Notes under the pieces: generated by a model
Databases searched by the model: none
Told to the model about the DNA's origin: nothing
Seen by the model: the letters and a program-made list of their open reading frames with translations, nothing else
Assembly (NCBI GenBank): GCA_029959085.1
Contig: JARWIR010000002.1
Span: forward strand, 77,714,224-77,778,223
Direction of reading: 5' to 3'
Length of the DNA: 64,000 nucleotides
DNA from: Nemophila menziesii
Taxonomy: Eukaryota > Streptophyta > Magnoliopsida > Boraginales > Hydrophyllaceae
In this document: piece by piece, positions 44,640 through 56,423 of the stretch
Layout of the letters: every line of letters begins with the position of its first letter
Numbering within the stretch: position 1 is the first letter of the stretch
Position numbers and translations under genes: made by a program

Positions 44640-46885
44640 TGGCAGTGGTCTTAAGGAGAAAATTTGCAACGTCTCATGACGGAATCTCTAATCAGCATTA
44701 TTGACCATTATATAGGAAATAATATGATCAAAGGTATTAAAGTTAATAGAAATTGCCCACCTTCTCTTTGCAGATGACTCTCTCTTTTTTCTAGAATTAA
44801 ATGATATGAATATTGAACATTTCAAAGAATGCTTGGATATCTATTGTGAAGGATCAGGACAGCAAATTAATTTACAGAAATCAGCTATTATTTTCAGTTA
44901 AGAATTACCGGAGGACGTTAAAAATGAAATTACTACAAAATTGGGTATCACAGAAACAAAGGATTTAGGATACTATCTAGGGATTCCACTTTGTCATAAG
45001 AGATCAAAGGTGGAATCCCTAAAATGGATAGCAAAGAAGGTCTTTAAGAACACGGAGGGCTGGAAAGCGAAATTACTCTCAGAAGGCGGGAAGGAAGTGC
45101 TTATTAAAGCAATTCTTCAAGCCATACCAAACTACTATATGTCTATTTTCTCTTTTCCGATTACTTTTTGTAATAAACTTGTCTCTGTCATTTCTAACTT
45201 TTGGTGGAGTTCAGGTGAAAGAAACATGATACATTGGGTGGCTTGGGAAAAGATTGCAGTTAGCAAGCTAATTGGAGGCTTGGGTTTTAAGGATTTCAAA
45301 AGGATGAATACAGTTCTACTAGCAGCTCAAGCGTGGAGGCTAATGAGCAACCCAAATAATCTAGCAGCAAAACTGCTCAAAGGTATTTATTTCAACAAAT
45401 CTAACTTAATGAATTGTAAGCTCAGACAAAGCAGAACATGGAGTTAGGCAAGTATAATAGAAGACAGAGATTTTATCAAAAAAACATGGAATAAAAATGA
45501 TAGGAGATGGCAAGAATACAAATATTTGGGATGATAAATGGATAGATACGAATTGGAAATTAGAAAAACCAGAAGGAATTACAATCTTAAAGGTCAACGA
45601 ACTAATGAAGGATGGCAAAGACGAATGGGACTTAGAGAAATTGGATGAATTTTTTCCAGAAACTATCATTCATCTTATAAAAAAACAAAGATTAAAGAAA
45701 TAGATTCTAAAGATAGACTGATTTGGCTGTTCTCAAGAGATGGCAACTTCGACACAAAAACGGGCTACAAGGTTATTACAGAAGAGCAAATTAAGAACAA
45801 GCCAACAACTACGGGAACAAAAGCTATGCAAGACTCACCAATTTGGAAAACAATATGGAGGTCTAACATTCCAAAAAAAATCAAGCTTTTTATGTGGAGA
45901 CTAGTCAATAACGCAATACCGACCAGGGACAATTTATATAAAAGGAAATGCGCGGATGATTCAAACTACTTATGGTGTGACTACAGTGATGAAAATGTTG
46001 AACATTTGCTACTCCGCTGCAACATGTGCAAAGACATTTGGGCAGGATCAATTTTTCAAATTAAAATCCAAGAAAATTGGGAAGGAAATATAGAGAGCTG
46101 GTTCCTGAATATTATCCAATCGTTTTCGAAGGGAGGATGAGAAGAAAACTTAGTTCGAGACTTTATTATGATAAACCTTTGGAACATTTGGAAAGCAAAA
46201 ATGAAGGCTATACATGAAGGGGTTACAGTTTGCGGCACAGGAATCAATATTGCATCAAAGAAATTAATGCAAGAGATTCATGGAATCAACTGGACATCAG
46301 AGAATTACAAAGGTTTCAAGAGATCAGAGGAAGAAAAAACATAAATAGAGAGGAACAAAGCCAAGACTTGTCAATTTTTTGTGATGCGTCTTTCAACAAC
46401 AAATGCGAACCTACAAGGGTAGCAATAATTGGAGTAAACAACAACAATAGTACATATTTTGAGCACAACTACAACCTCGACTGTAATTCTGCCTTGGAAG
46501 GAGAAGCAAGAGCGGTACTCAAGGCTACGCAATTGGGGGCAAACTTTCCAAGGAAAAGAATTAAGATTTACTCTGATAACCTTGAGGTTATTCAAGGTAC
46601 GAAGCAGGTGTCAGCAGCACATTGGAATATCCAACCCATCCTGCGTAAGATTATCCACAATGTTGAGGAGCTCGGGCATATCACGTTCCGCCATATCAAC
46701 AGGAAACTCAACAGCAAGGCAGATAAGCTTGCGAAGAAAGTTAGGCACGGGACAACGGTATTCCGTTGAAATTCATTTAGTTTTTTTGACTTGACTTCTA
46801 GGTTCGGCAAGTTAGGAATTGGATGATAGATTTAGATTAGGTTTTCTTTTAGTGCTTAGCACCTCCAAATGTAAAAAGAAAAAAG
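44640..46885 (+). mobile_element. LINE, 5'-truncated in the RT, inactive
   Basis: Starts within the RT between the RQGDPLSP and FADD regions (IKGIKVNRNCPP, then ADDSLFFLELND). It continues through DLGYYLGIPLCHKRSKVESL and LSEGGKEVLIKAILQAIPNY (44941-45447), a zf-RVT block with IKLFMWRLVNNAIPTRDNLY and a C/H cluster (45826-46140), and a complete RNase H-like domain (46370-46769) with IFCDASF, EGEARAVLKATQLG, IYSDNLEVIQG and LNSKADKLAKK. Stops at about 44900, 45446 and 46138, plus frameshifts, separate the parts. The 3' end is near the TGTAAAAAGAAAAAAG stretch (46869-46885). Confidence 0.85.
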
Positions 46886-48378
46886 AATGACACGAATGAT
46901 TACAAGGTTTGGGTTTCTAGAGAAATCGAGAAAGATGCTAAACTTTCAAGGAGTTAGGAGAGAAGCCTCTCTAACCTATCTTTTTCTCTATGTGCTTAGC
47001 TGTCTTGATCGAGTTTACTCACACTAAATTGATTTCAAGTATTGCAATTACATGAATTATGTTGCGTATATGTTAGATATAATTATAAATGAATATTATG
47101 AACTATTTTTGTGATTCTTATATGTGGCTCTTAATCCGATCATTCTACCATATATACAAAAATAATTTAAAATCTAAACAAATCAAGTTTTAAGTTTAAT
47201 ATTATTATTTACTTTATATATTTTCTCCAACGAGGTTGGAAATTTCTTTTCAAGTCAAGGTCCAAATGATCTATTTCGACAAAATAAGAAAAAAATGATT
47301 ATGTGTTATAATCATATAAATGGTTTGGCAACTAGAACATTTTTTCTAGGACGGTAATCGACTCGAGGCGTACAGGATAGTAGAGGTACATGTTTGTTTA
47401 TTTTTATTTATAGATTTAAACGAGGCGAACTCGAGCCGGGTTTTATAGTTAGTGTTCGAACTCAACTCTTGAGAATATAACAAAACTCGAACTCGAATTC
47501 GGAAGCTCTTTTTATCTTGGATTTATTTGGATTAATTATAAGATAGATTGTTGCAAACCTTTTAATTATATAATTTTTTAATTAGAACGTAATTGACTAT
47601 CGTAAACTATTAAATACAATCACATACTATTTTTTTTTTGATTGTTGAATTTTGAATGGTTTTTTTTATAATTAGGTAGGTAGATAGGTAAGAGTTGAGA
47701 TAAGATATGTTGTGATAAAATAGGCTTTTTAAGTAATCAGTTTTAAATTTTTGAATTGTCAAATATTAAAAAAAAATTAGATATTTGTGATTAAATTATA
47801 ATTTTCACGAGTTTTTTTAAAAACTCGCAAACAAGCTCGGCTCGACTCGTTTAACAAACAAACTCGTTTTTTGGTTCGAGCTTGGATCGTTTACTTTAAC
47901 GAACGGTCTCGAGTCAAGGTTTATCCAAGTCGAACCCAAAATGCTCGCGAATAGTTTAGTTCATTTACAACCTTACTTCCTCTCCTGCTCAGATACTTAA
48001 TTTTTTTGTTTGTAACGAATAATTTTTTAGAAGAATTAACTAAAAATACTTTATTTTTAATACATCCATGTTATAATTGGAAATAAAAAACATACCTTTC
48101 AAGTTTTTTTCTTTTGGACGGAACCTACCTTTCTATTTTCATGTCCATTCGATAACCATCATGTGTTTTAGTCAAAAGATTAGGTGATCATAATGCATCC
48201 TTTTAGTTTAAAAGTTTGTTAAGATGTAAATTATGATTACGTACATTTAATAATTTTTTCCATCTGTTTGTAAATAATTATCCAATTGCAAAAGTATAGT
48301 TTCATATAATCATCCTTTTTTCCGATTAAAAGAATAAATTCAATTAAAAAAAAAATTATACATTTAAAATATTAACAA
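46886..48378. other. AT-rich stretch with a CTCGAG-rich dispersed repeat
   Basis: At 47400-47975 phrases such as GAGGCGAACTCGAGCCGGG, GGCTCGACTCGTTTAACAAA and CGAACGGTCTCGAGTC occur in opposite orientations around an AT-rich centre. The right end inverted (GTTGTAAATGAACTAAACTA) resembles the ends of hAT-type non-autonomous elements of plants. No target duplication was established. The rest is AT-rich and empty. Confidence 0.4.
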
Positions 48379-48510
48379 TTTTTTTTTAATTTTTCATAAT
48401 ACATATGAAAATCATTTTCAGCTCGGAATCATTTTAACTCCAATAAGATTCAATCCTTAGACTTTTTGGTCTCTACAAAGTAGTCTAACCACTAGAACAA
48501 TTATCGATCT
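48379..48510 (-). mobile_element. Second copy of the tRNA-derived SINE family
   Basis: The minus strand starts GATCGATAATTGTTCTAGTG, then GTTAGACTAC, and carries a box B-like AGGATTGAATCTT, aligning with the SINE at 6363-6478. The A-tail is the T-run at 48379-48388. TTAAAATAT occurs on both sides (48364-48372 and 48510-48518), a possible short target duplication. Confidence 0.6.
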
Positions 48511-48697
48511 TAAAATATAAGATCCATAATTTTTTCTATAATTGTTTTTACTAAAACATAAACATTTATATTTACAATATATTTATAATTTTAAAATACT
48601 TTAAAAGATATTTTAATAATAAAAAAATAGCGATTAAATTACTTAAGTGATATAAAAAAAATTAAATAAACAACTATTTTGAAATGAAAAAGTATTA

Positions 48698-50214
48698 GAG
48701 ATAATTACACCTAGGGTCTTGACCACACCCCCTCTTCAAGATGGGAACCCGGCCTAGAGCCTCTTCTTACTAAAGACCTTTTAAACTTTTTAACACATAA
48801 ACCCCAAAACCCCTATTACGTTTCTACCTTTTTTTTTTCCTATATATACTAAATTAGAACTCCACAATTATAATTTCAGCTCATTAGTCTCTCACCTCCC
48901 CTCCTCCAATATCTCTCTCCTCCCCCTCTCCCAAACCGCCACCACCACCTCCATCAACCACCACCGGCATTAGAACATTTACCACCACCACCATCTCCCT
49001 CCTCCCCTTTCTATCTATCTTCCCAAACAGAACCGAGCAGCAACCTCAAACGGAGCAGCACATATTCACGAACGGGATCAGCTGCTTTTCAGATCTGTTC
49101 CAGCGAGCAGCACATAGAGAAGAATTGGTCGCGCCACCTCACTGCAACTCCGGCGCGAGTTCTGGTGGTGACGAGAGGTTCCTGCTTCTTCTTCTTCTTC
49201 TTCGATCCTAGCTGCAGATCTCGATGGTTGCTGCTTTCTTCCGGTGGTGTTCGTGTGGTGGTTGTTGTGTTCATGTGTATGGTGGTGACGGGCAGGGGGA
49301 GCAGATGGTTGCTGCTTTCTTCCGGTGGTGTTCGAAGCTTCACGGAGTGGACTGTCGAGAGGTTCCTGCTTCTTCTTCTTCGATCCTAGCTGCTTTCTTT
49401 CGGTGGTGTTCGTGTGGTGGCGGTGGTGTTCGTGTGTATGGTGGTTGAGCTCGCGGTGGTTAGGTCTTGGCCATGGCAGGTGACAGGTTCCGTGGTGGTG
49501 GTGCTCGACGAGAAGACTCTTTGATGGTGGTGGTTGTGCTCGTCGACGCGAAGAAGGCATTTTGTTTGTTTTTTTTATTTCAGATCTAGATCTTGTCAAT
49601 GGTCAAACAAAATAGTAATTATTTTTTTATTTTTTAATTGTATATCCCTTTGTAATTATTTAAAAATGTGTAATAAAAGGTGAATAAAGGTTTTTTTTAC
49701 TATTTATGCCTTGTTTTATAATAATACTCATCAAATTATTAAAATACTCACTAATTTTTTGATTACTCCGAGATTTTCTTAGAGTACTCCGATATTTTCT
49801 TAGAGTACTCCGAGTTTTTTCTTAGAGTACTCTTAGTTTTTTTAGAGTACTCCGAGAGTTTATTAGTGCACTCGAAAAATTTAGAGAGTACTCCGCAAAT
49901 TAATAGAGTACTCAGCAAATATATAGAGTACTCTATATTTTTTCTGATACTCTATGTTTTTTTTCCGGTGACCGGTGACTGGTGGTCGGTGGTCGGTGGT
50001 CGGAGGTCGGTGGTAGGTGGTGGGAGGTGGGAGGTAGGTGGGTAGTGGTAGGTAGAGGAGAGAGAAACAGTGACATCACACTTCTTTGTCTTTTAGTGAT
50101 AGTAAGGGTAGAAAAGACAATTGTCAAAATTCAGGTCCCTAAGAAGAATGGCATTTAAGAAACTACTCTATAGAGAAGACAATTTGTCTCCAAGACCCTA
50201 TATATAATTCACCC
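48698..50214. mobile_element. Mutator-type non-autonomous element with GC-rich core (Pack-MULE-like)
   Basis: AAAGTATTA is duplicated at 48689-48697 and 50215-50223. The ends GAGATAATTACACCTAGGGT and, inverted, GGGTGAATTATATATAGGGT continue as TCTTG and pair over 25 bp with about seven mismatches. The 1,517-bp element has a CT-rich leader-like stretch (48890-49020) and a GC-rich core (49020-49560). In the core the phrase GGTTGCTGCTTTCTTCCGGT is repeated (49223, 49307, partly 49391), with GTTCGTGTGGTGG between. Frames through the core are Arg/His- or Val/Phe-rich on both strands and not credible proteins. A captured and degraded gene 5' end is possible. Confidence 0.7.
49750..49935. repeat. 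Tandem GAGTACTCCGA repeats and adjoining GGTCGGTGGT array
   Basis: Seven to eight units of 24-30 bases with the core TTAGAGTACTCCGA(G/T)(A/T)TTTT. The adjacent 49967-50055 is an imperfect GGTCGGTGGTCGGTGGT run, G-rich on this strand. Both are inside the 48.7-50.2 kb element. Confidence 0.75.
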
Positions 50215-50223
50215 AAAGTATTA

Positions 50224-50920
50224 TAACGAGTACTATTTATAATTTTCTTAATTGGTGGCCAAAACACCATTTTATATAAATTTTATCGTAAATATCATAT
50301 ATCATGTAGTTTATATAATTCATGGACAAAAATACTCTCAAATATTTTAATTAAACACACATTATTATATTTTTTTATGTAGATGAGGTCGATACGATCA
50401 TGAGAATTACTACACAACTCTATCGTCCATTCAAGAGATTGCTAAAAATCATTCTCGAAGTCGTCCATCCACACTTATCTTTCATTAAAAGGTACCACAT
50501 CCTTTTAGGTAACTCCTCATAGAACATTGTCCATTGTATTTCGACGCCCTTAACCTCACTAACCGATTCACACACGCATTCTCTTTCCTAAATATGAACG
50601 CCAATGTGAAAATACGAATTACGTTGTGATGTCTCTGTTTTTTGTGATTAATTAATCCACTCACGAGACATCTTTTTGAGAATTTATTGTGCCTAAATGA
50701 GAGATTTTTCCCTATTATTCGACGTATTCTACTTTTCTCTCTAGTTTTGGTATGTTTGATATTTATAGAGTTATTGTGCTTTAGTTTTGGTACATGGTTG
50801 ATACAAGGTGCTAAGATGAATATAAGAAGTCTAAAAGTCAAGTAAAACTCCAATTCAATGTGCAAGATGAGCTTAAAGTTACTTTTGGAAGATAGAGTGA
50901 TTATTGGAAAAGTCTTGATG
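50224..50920. other. Gene-free stretch, probably transposon-derived
   Basis: AT-rich. The 151-codon minus frame (50940-50485) has no recognisable domain. Confidence 0.35.
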
Positions 50921-50924
50921 TCAT

Positions 50925-51990
50925 ACTGTTTAGTCACCAATAAAACTTAGTAAGAGATTTTTTGAAAAAATACTTTTGATTCAGAAAGACCTTGAAGTCA
51001 GTGACGCGTGGAAAGTGACAGGAGTCGATTCGGAGTTGAGATGAGAAAGTTATGTTATTTGCTTCCACCGTGGCTCGAAGCAGCCCATCAATAACTAAAA
51101 ATAGGTTGGGCCATATTTAATCTAATTAAGGAAGCCCATGGGGGCCCCAAACGTTTTTAGTTGGTATATAAGTCATATACTAGCTCCAAAACACACACAC
51201 ACAACATATTACACACTTCTTTTACATATTTTCCAAGAGGAGCAAGAGAAGAGGAAGAGTAGAAGAAAAGGAAGAAAGGGTTTTTTTCACCAAAAACCAC
51301 CATTCTTTCTTATTGGAGATCCAAACCCGTTCATTCCAAAGAGTAACTTTATATTATTTTAGCTTTTAAACATGATTCTAGTATTGTTTTTCATTAGTTT
51401 TTATTATTTTAAGAATGAAATAAACCCTCATTGCTTGAGGATTGCTATTATGTATCAACCTTAATTGATTCCATTTGATGTTCATTTGACTTTGGGATTT
51501 AATATTTAATTAAATTGTATTTTGAATCTATTGGATATACATTTGAGTTAAATACTAATCGTATCTTGGCAGAATATTGATTAGCCTGAGTAATTGAGCT
51601 AGCGTCGAAGGGGAAGTTCTAATTACATATTAGTGTATAAGCGTTTGGTGTGCATTAATGAGCCGACGAGACTTGACTAGCCAAGTATCCAGTAGAGTTT
51701 AAACTTTAATCTCTCAACCCGACCTTCCTAAGTCGACCATTACGAGAGTTAGGAAGACTTTATAATCCCGGTTAATATGAACAACCAATTTACTCTTATT
51801 TCTCGAACATCATAATTGTCAATGTTGGGGAGTACTAAAAATTCATGAGAATAACTCTCATACTTGAAACTTTTACATTAGTTAATTGTCTTTACATTGT
51901 AGTAGTTTAACTTTAGTAATTTATTGTTTGCTTTTAGTTTATAAACCCCAAGCAAAATATTCAATTATTTACTTTCTCTTTTCGTTTCTC
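50925..51990 (+). mobile_element. Ty3/Gypsy LTR/leader relic
   Basis: Contains a GGTATATAAGTC box (51163-51174), a leader with CACACACACACA (51193-51204), and downstream sequence with CATTGCTTGAGGATTGCT and CCGACCTTCCTAAGTCGACC, parallel in order to the LTR-like block at 33.66-35.03 kb. No pol coding follows, so this is a solo or truncated copy. Confidence 0.45.
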
Positions 51991-51992
51991 AT

Positions 51993-53050
51993 TCACAAAC
52001 TAATTAACATTGTACTACAAAACACTAAGGGCTCACACTGATTTTCCCTAAGAGATGATACATCCCTAGACTTACTTTTATTACCTGTCAACGACCTGAG
52101 CACTTGCGGGAAGTTACCCCCTTTCTTGGTGTTGATTATTATCACACCCGGGGCAACAACGCGTTGTAAAAGACACCTTATTCCATTTACCCTTCCCATA
52201 CCCAGACCTTTATCAAATTCCTCCTTATATAGCATATCATACACTACCCTCATATATGTCTCTACGCACATCGGAGATACCCCTAACTGCTCTGAATAAG
52301 TTAGACCATCATGAATAATATCCAACTCAGCTGCAGTCGAGAGTGAAAATTTTGGACACCTCGAAAAATATGTATAAATTACCTACCACACCCCTAAGAA
52401 GTACTACCTATGCCCTTAGATTTTTATTCGGATCCATGCTCCCATCTATATTTATTCCACCCTGATAAGCTCAGCTATTCGGGATTTTCCCTATGCCCTC
52501 AAATAGTCTTCTGCTAAATCTTTCGCTCTCTATATCATTTCCCAATCATCGGTCTCTTGTCTTCATTAAACATAATATCATTTCGTGATGTCCACAACGT
52601 CCAAATGGCTGCCTCAAAGATAAAATTCCACGGATTCGGGTTTAGAGTTTAGGGTTTAGGGTTTAAGATACAATTCCATGGATTACCACAAACAAACTTT
52701 TATTCTTTACATTTTGACCACACCACGCCTCATAGGATCCAAATCCGCTCCAATGAACTTTCCCTATCTGCCGCACCAACCAATTCTTCTATAAAAATAG
52801 CATCTTGTGTGACAATACCCATATTCGTTGGTCCTTGGGGATCAACATGAGATTTACTGTTTTGATGGATGGGACTCAAAAGAATCACAAAATTAGATGT
52901 TTTAGTTCCTTTAACTGATGCATGCACTATCCTATTCGAAGGCATGGTTGCTGCTACTAAAAAGTTGACATGTTTCTTTCTGAAACCACTGGCCCTTCCT
53001 CCTATAAACCTGTACCGTCCAGCTGCTCCCCTCCCCAACTTGGACACTAT
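51993..53050 (-). pseudogene. LINE 3' relic: linker and RNase H-like region
   Basis: On the minus strand, 52625-52560 reads FIFEAAIWTLWTSRNDIMFN, the end of the zf-RVT/linker of plant LINEs. 52345-52230 reads AAELDIIHDGLTYSEQLGV and VET, the second block of the RNase H-like domain. The intervening frames are broken, and the first acidic motif is not clear. Upstream minus frames (53138-52730) could not be assigned. A telomere-repeat patch is inserted at 52637-52666. Confidence 0.55.
52637..52666. repeat. Interstitial telomere-type repeat flanked by an 18-bp duplication
   Basis: About four units of the plant telomere repeat (GGGTTTA, one degenerate as GAGTTTA). The flanks 52619-52636 and 52667-52684 are the same 18 bases with two differences (GATAAAATTCCACGGATT and GATACAATTCCATGGATT). 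Confidence 0.8.
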
Positions 53051-53410
53051 TGTGACCCATATAGTTCCTACAAATCATATCAGACGTTCCACCTTGATCC
53101 CTTCTACCCCAGGCTGCACAATTACCATATTTGTCCAACTACCTCTAGTCCCCCTAATTTCCCTTGAGAGTAAAAGCCTACTCACAACTTATTGCGATTC
53201 TGATTAGGCAAGTTGTCCAATTACTCGTCGTTCTACTACGGGATATTGCATCATGTCAGGTTTTTCCTGAATTACTTGAAAAATTAAGAAACAAGCCACA
53301 GTCTCCAGGTCTTCAGCGGAATTTGAATATAGAGAAATGGATGACGCAATGTGTGAACTTACGTGTCTTCTCTATTTTATTAATGACTTTATATACCACA
53401 TTCAAAGCCA

Positions 53411-53445
<35 letters not shown>

Positions 53446-54039
53446 TCAACAAAAACCATCTATATTAAACTGCGAGTTTGCGACAACAAGGAAGCAATTC
53501 ACATTGCATCACATCCAGTTTTTCATTAAATGACTAAGCACATTGATTTAGGTTGTCATGTTGTAAGAGAAATATCAAGTCCGGACACATCAACAATTGC
53601 CACGTTTCCACCACTCAACAACTTGTTGACATTTTCACCTAGACAAATGCAATCAATTTCTCAATCTTCTCAATAGATTAGACATTCAAAACTTACATGC
53701 TGTAATTTGAACGAAGTGTTAAGAAAAATATTCAAAAGATTATTAGTTTTTAATTGTGGCATAAATATAATTTATAAATATTTTGTAAATTATTTATTAT
53801 CTTACTCCCGCATATTATATATTTATGGTAGTAACCTCGTATAAATAATGATATTCACATGAATGATAAATCATCCTATTCCAAAATGTTGTTCTAAGTG
53901 AATTAAACTACAATCGAACGATCATATCAATCCATTACCACGCCTCTTTACAACTTTTAGCCATTGTCGTCGTTAAATTTGTTGATTAAAACAACATAAA
54001 TAAACTTCCGTCTACTGTGGTAAATATTAGAGGAAACTA
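53051..54039. other. Gene-free stretch with a (TA)n run
   Basis: (TA)n at 53412-53441. The plus frames at 52869-53207 and 53164-53529 have no recognisable domain. The remainder is AT-rich. Confidence 0.4.
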
Positions 54040-55500
54040 CAAATTGGAGCCCAACTAACACAAAAACTTCTATTTAAATCCCAACTAGAAAAAAAAATCT
54101 TATTTAAAGCCTAGTTCAAGAATCTGGTTAGCTTTTTTACTTTTATACCCTTTTTAATTTTTTGATACGTTTTTTTTATTTTTGAGTTTTTATTTTTTAA
54201 CTTACCCGATATACATTTTTGGGGATACGTAGTTGTTGAGTACGCACCTATTTTCCAAGGGGGTACATACCTATTCTGTTTTTTTCCATGTCCAAGTCTA
54301 AAAAGACGATTCTTATCGGGTTTTGTACATGTCCAAGTCTAAAAAGACGATTCTTATCGGGGGTTGTCCATGTCAACGTTTATTGGCGGTACCTATGGGT
54401 TGTACCTAAGGGGATATACCATACCAAAAAATCCATTCATACTTGCAAGGAAGAAGAAGCAACAATAATCTTTTCACACTCATCCCATTAATAGATTTTA
54501 CTTAGGTTTTAGATTGTCTTGAGACCATTTAATCAAAACTGTTTATCAAAATTGTTTTTTAATGTTTTTTACTGTTATTTTCACTTGATAGACCGAATAG
54601 GCTGGACCTAATAGGCTGGATCCAAGAGGCTAGATTTTGTACCTGAAAAAATAACACGGTTAAAAACAAAAAATGATTGTTGAAAAATATTGGAACTGTT
54701 TTTTTACAATGGCTTGGACCCCAATGGGCTGGACCCAGCAAAAGCCTGGGCCCAAAAGGGTTTGTACCCAAACCCATGGACGGCGAATAAAAAAACTGGT
54801 TCGAACGAAAATCACTTCGTCGTGGTGGAGAAAATCACTTCATATGGATCTGAGCGCAGATGAGGCGGAGGTGGAAACTTGATGTTGAGAGGGGGTTGGC
54901 AGAGAGAGACAGTGGAGATCGGTGATGGAGAAGGTTGGTGGCCTTGCGCTGGAGATCGGAGATCTGGTGGTGCCGGAGAAGCGTGGCTTGTTGGTTCATG
55001 ACGAGAGCGGTGGCGCCTGGTTCGTCTGCAGTAGGAACGCTGAAGGTGATGGTTGCGTAGATTTGACTTGCGATGGACGAACGAGGGCGACGAGGAGCGA
55101 CACATCGCAACGGTGGTGTTCTTCTTCGGCAGTGCGGCGGTGGTGTTCTTCTTCGTCAAAGCAGTGGTGGTGCCGATGATGATGGTGTTTGGTTGTTGCT
55201 GTATAAGAGGGAGGAGAGTGTGGTGGTGGGTTGGTCAGAAGGAGGGAGGTGGCAATGGGATGGCTGTGCACAGAGACGACGAGATGAAGTAGAGAGAGAG
55301 ATAGTAGTGGAGAGAGGGAGGGTTACGTTTTTAAGTTTCACAACTCTAACAGGGTTTTTGTTTTGGGTTTTTTGTTTCCATTAGTATAAATAAGAAAAGG
55401 AAAGGGTATTCGGTCTTTTTTAATTTTTAGTTAGGGTTGGATGGCTAGTTAGTGGCTGATAGGGTTTGTGCTTTACTTTTTGTTACCCATAAGTGATGAG
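54040..55500. mobile_element. Candidate non-autonomous element with GC-rich core, related to the 2.4 kb repeat
   Basis: The left part (54070-54180: AAATCCCAACTA, TGGTTAGCTTTTTTAC, TATACCC) matches the repeat at 2437-2540. The right part (55395-55480) has an inverted-style GGGTATTCGGTC and AGTTAGGGTTGG that loosely mirror it. The core (54780-55330) is GC-rich, purine-rich on this strand and carries overlapping low-complexity ORFs in several frames, as in the 8.8 and 48.7 kb elements. No target duplication was found; the limits are approximate. Confidence 0.45.
54287..54365. repeat. Tandem duplication, 41-bp unit
   Basis: CATGTCCAAGTCTAAAAAGA and the following 21 bases are repeated exactly at 54328, and a third partial CATGTC follows at 54369. 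Confidence 0.85.
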
Positions 55501-56423
55501 GCTGTTAAAAATAATTTTTCCTGCCTATTATTCTAAATCTAATTCGTCCATCCGTCCTAAAATAATATTTAACACAAACTAACTCCATCATTCTCCACCT
55601 TTCAATACGCTAGATAGTTTCTAAAAAAAAAAAAAAAATCCTAACATGAGACACATACATGGATGACAATAGATTAACCATGAATAGAGCAATAGAGCAA
55701 TCGAAGCACAAGTATAGACATTTCATCAAGTCCATATCCATACTCTATAAATCGACCACCAAATCTATCACAATTAGGGGTGGTTTTTTAGATTGAGAAA
55801 ACGGGTAACCTTCTTACTAAAAAAATATCATATTAGAAACCAGATTTGAGATAAAGTACCAATACAAACCATAAATTAAAACTCGTATCCACCATACAAG
55901 AATCGATCACTATCATCAAATCACAAAATCGATGAAAATAACTAAAAAGAAACGACGAATAAATATTAAATATACATCGCCTTTTATATATAGGCGAAAA
56001 TAAATAATAAGGGTTGTTATAGAAAGAAGGGGACTTTTTTTTAATAAAGGAAATACTCACATATATAATAAAATTTGAAATTGAAAATTAAAAATGATGA
56101 AGGTAACACCAACATGTTGTAGGGCAGCTCATAAACATTAGTAATATGCTACCTTATTGTGGTAATGGCCGACCCATTATGTTGGTGGGTGATGCTTACA
56201 CAAATTAGTCTATGGACAATGACTCTGAAATTATAATTGCAATTGTGTGGTCTTGTGAGAGATGATGGGGTGTAAATTTTAGATATTTTATCACTAACGT
56301 TAAATATTTTGAATGAAAAATAAAATTTAAATATTGGAATTAATGGGGTTGTGAATATATACAGTTTCCCCCCCTACTTTAGTATAATTGGAATGTGGAT
56401 ATTTAACACAACCATGGATTACG
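55501..56423. other. Gene-free stretch
   Basis: AT-rich with an A-run at 55625-55637. No coding or RNA signal until the RNase H-like ORF. Confidence 0.4.

Noticed and set aside
49078..49599. 173-codon minus-strand ORF rich in His/Arg/Thr
   Set aside because: Translation of the GGTGGT/TTCTTC tandem sequence in a GC-rich element core; other frames are open too.
50485..50940. 151-codon minus-strand ORF
   Set aside because: No recognisable domain or neighbouring coding signal; length is compatible with chance in AT-rich DNA.
54812..55384. Six overlapping ORFs on both strands
   Set aside because: Open in many frames because of GC-rich low-complexity sequence; no family resemblance.
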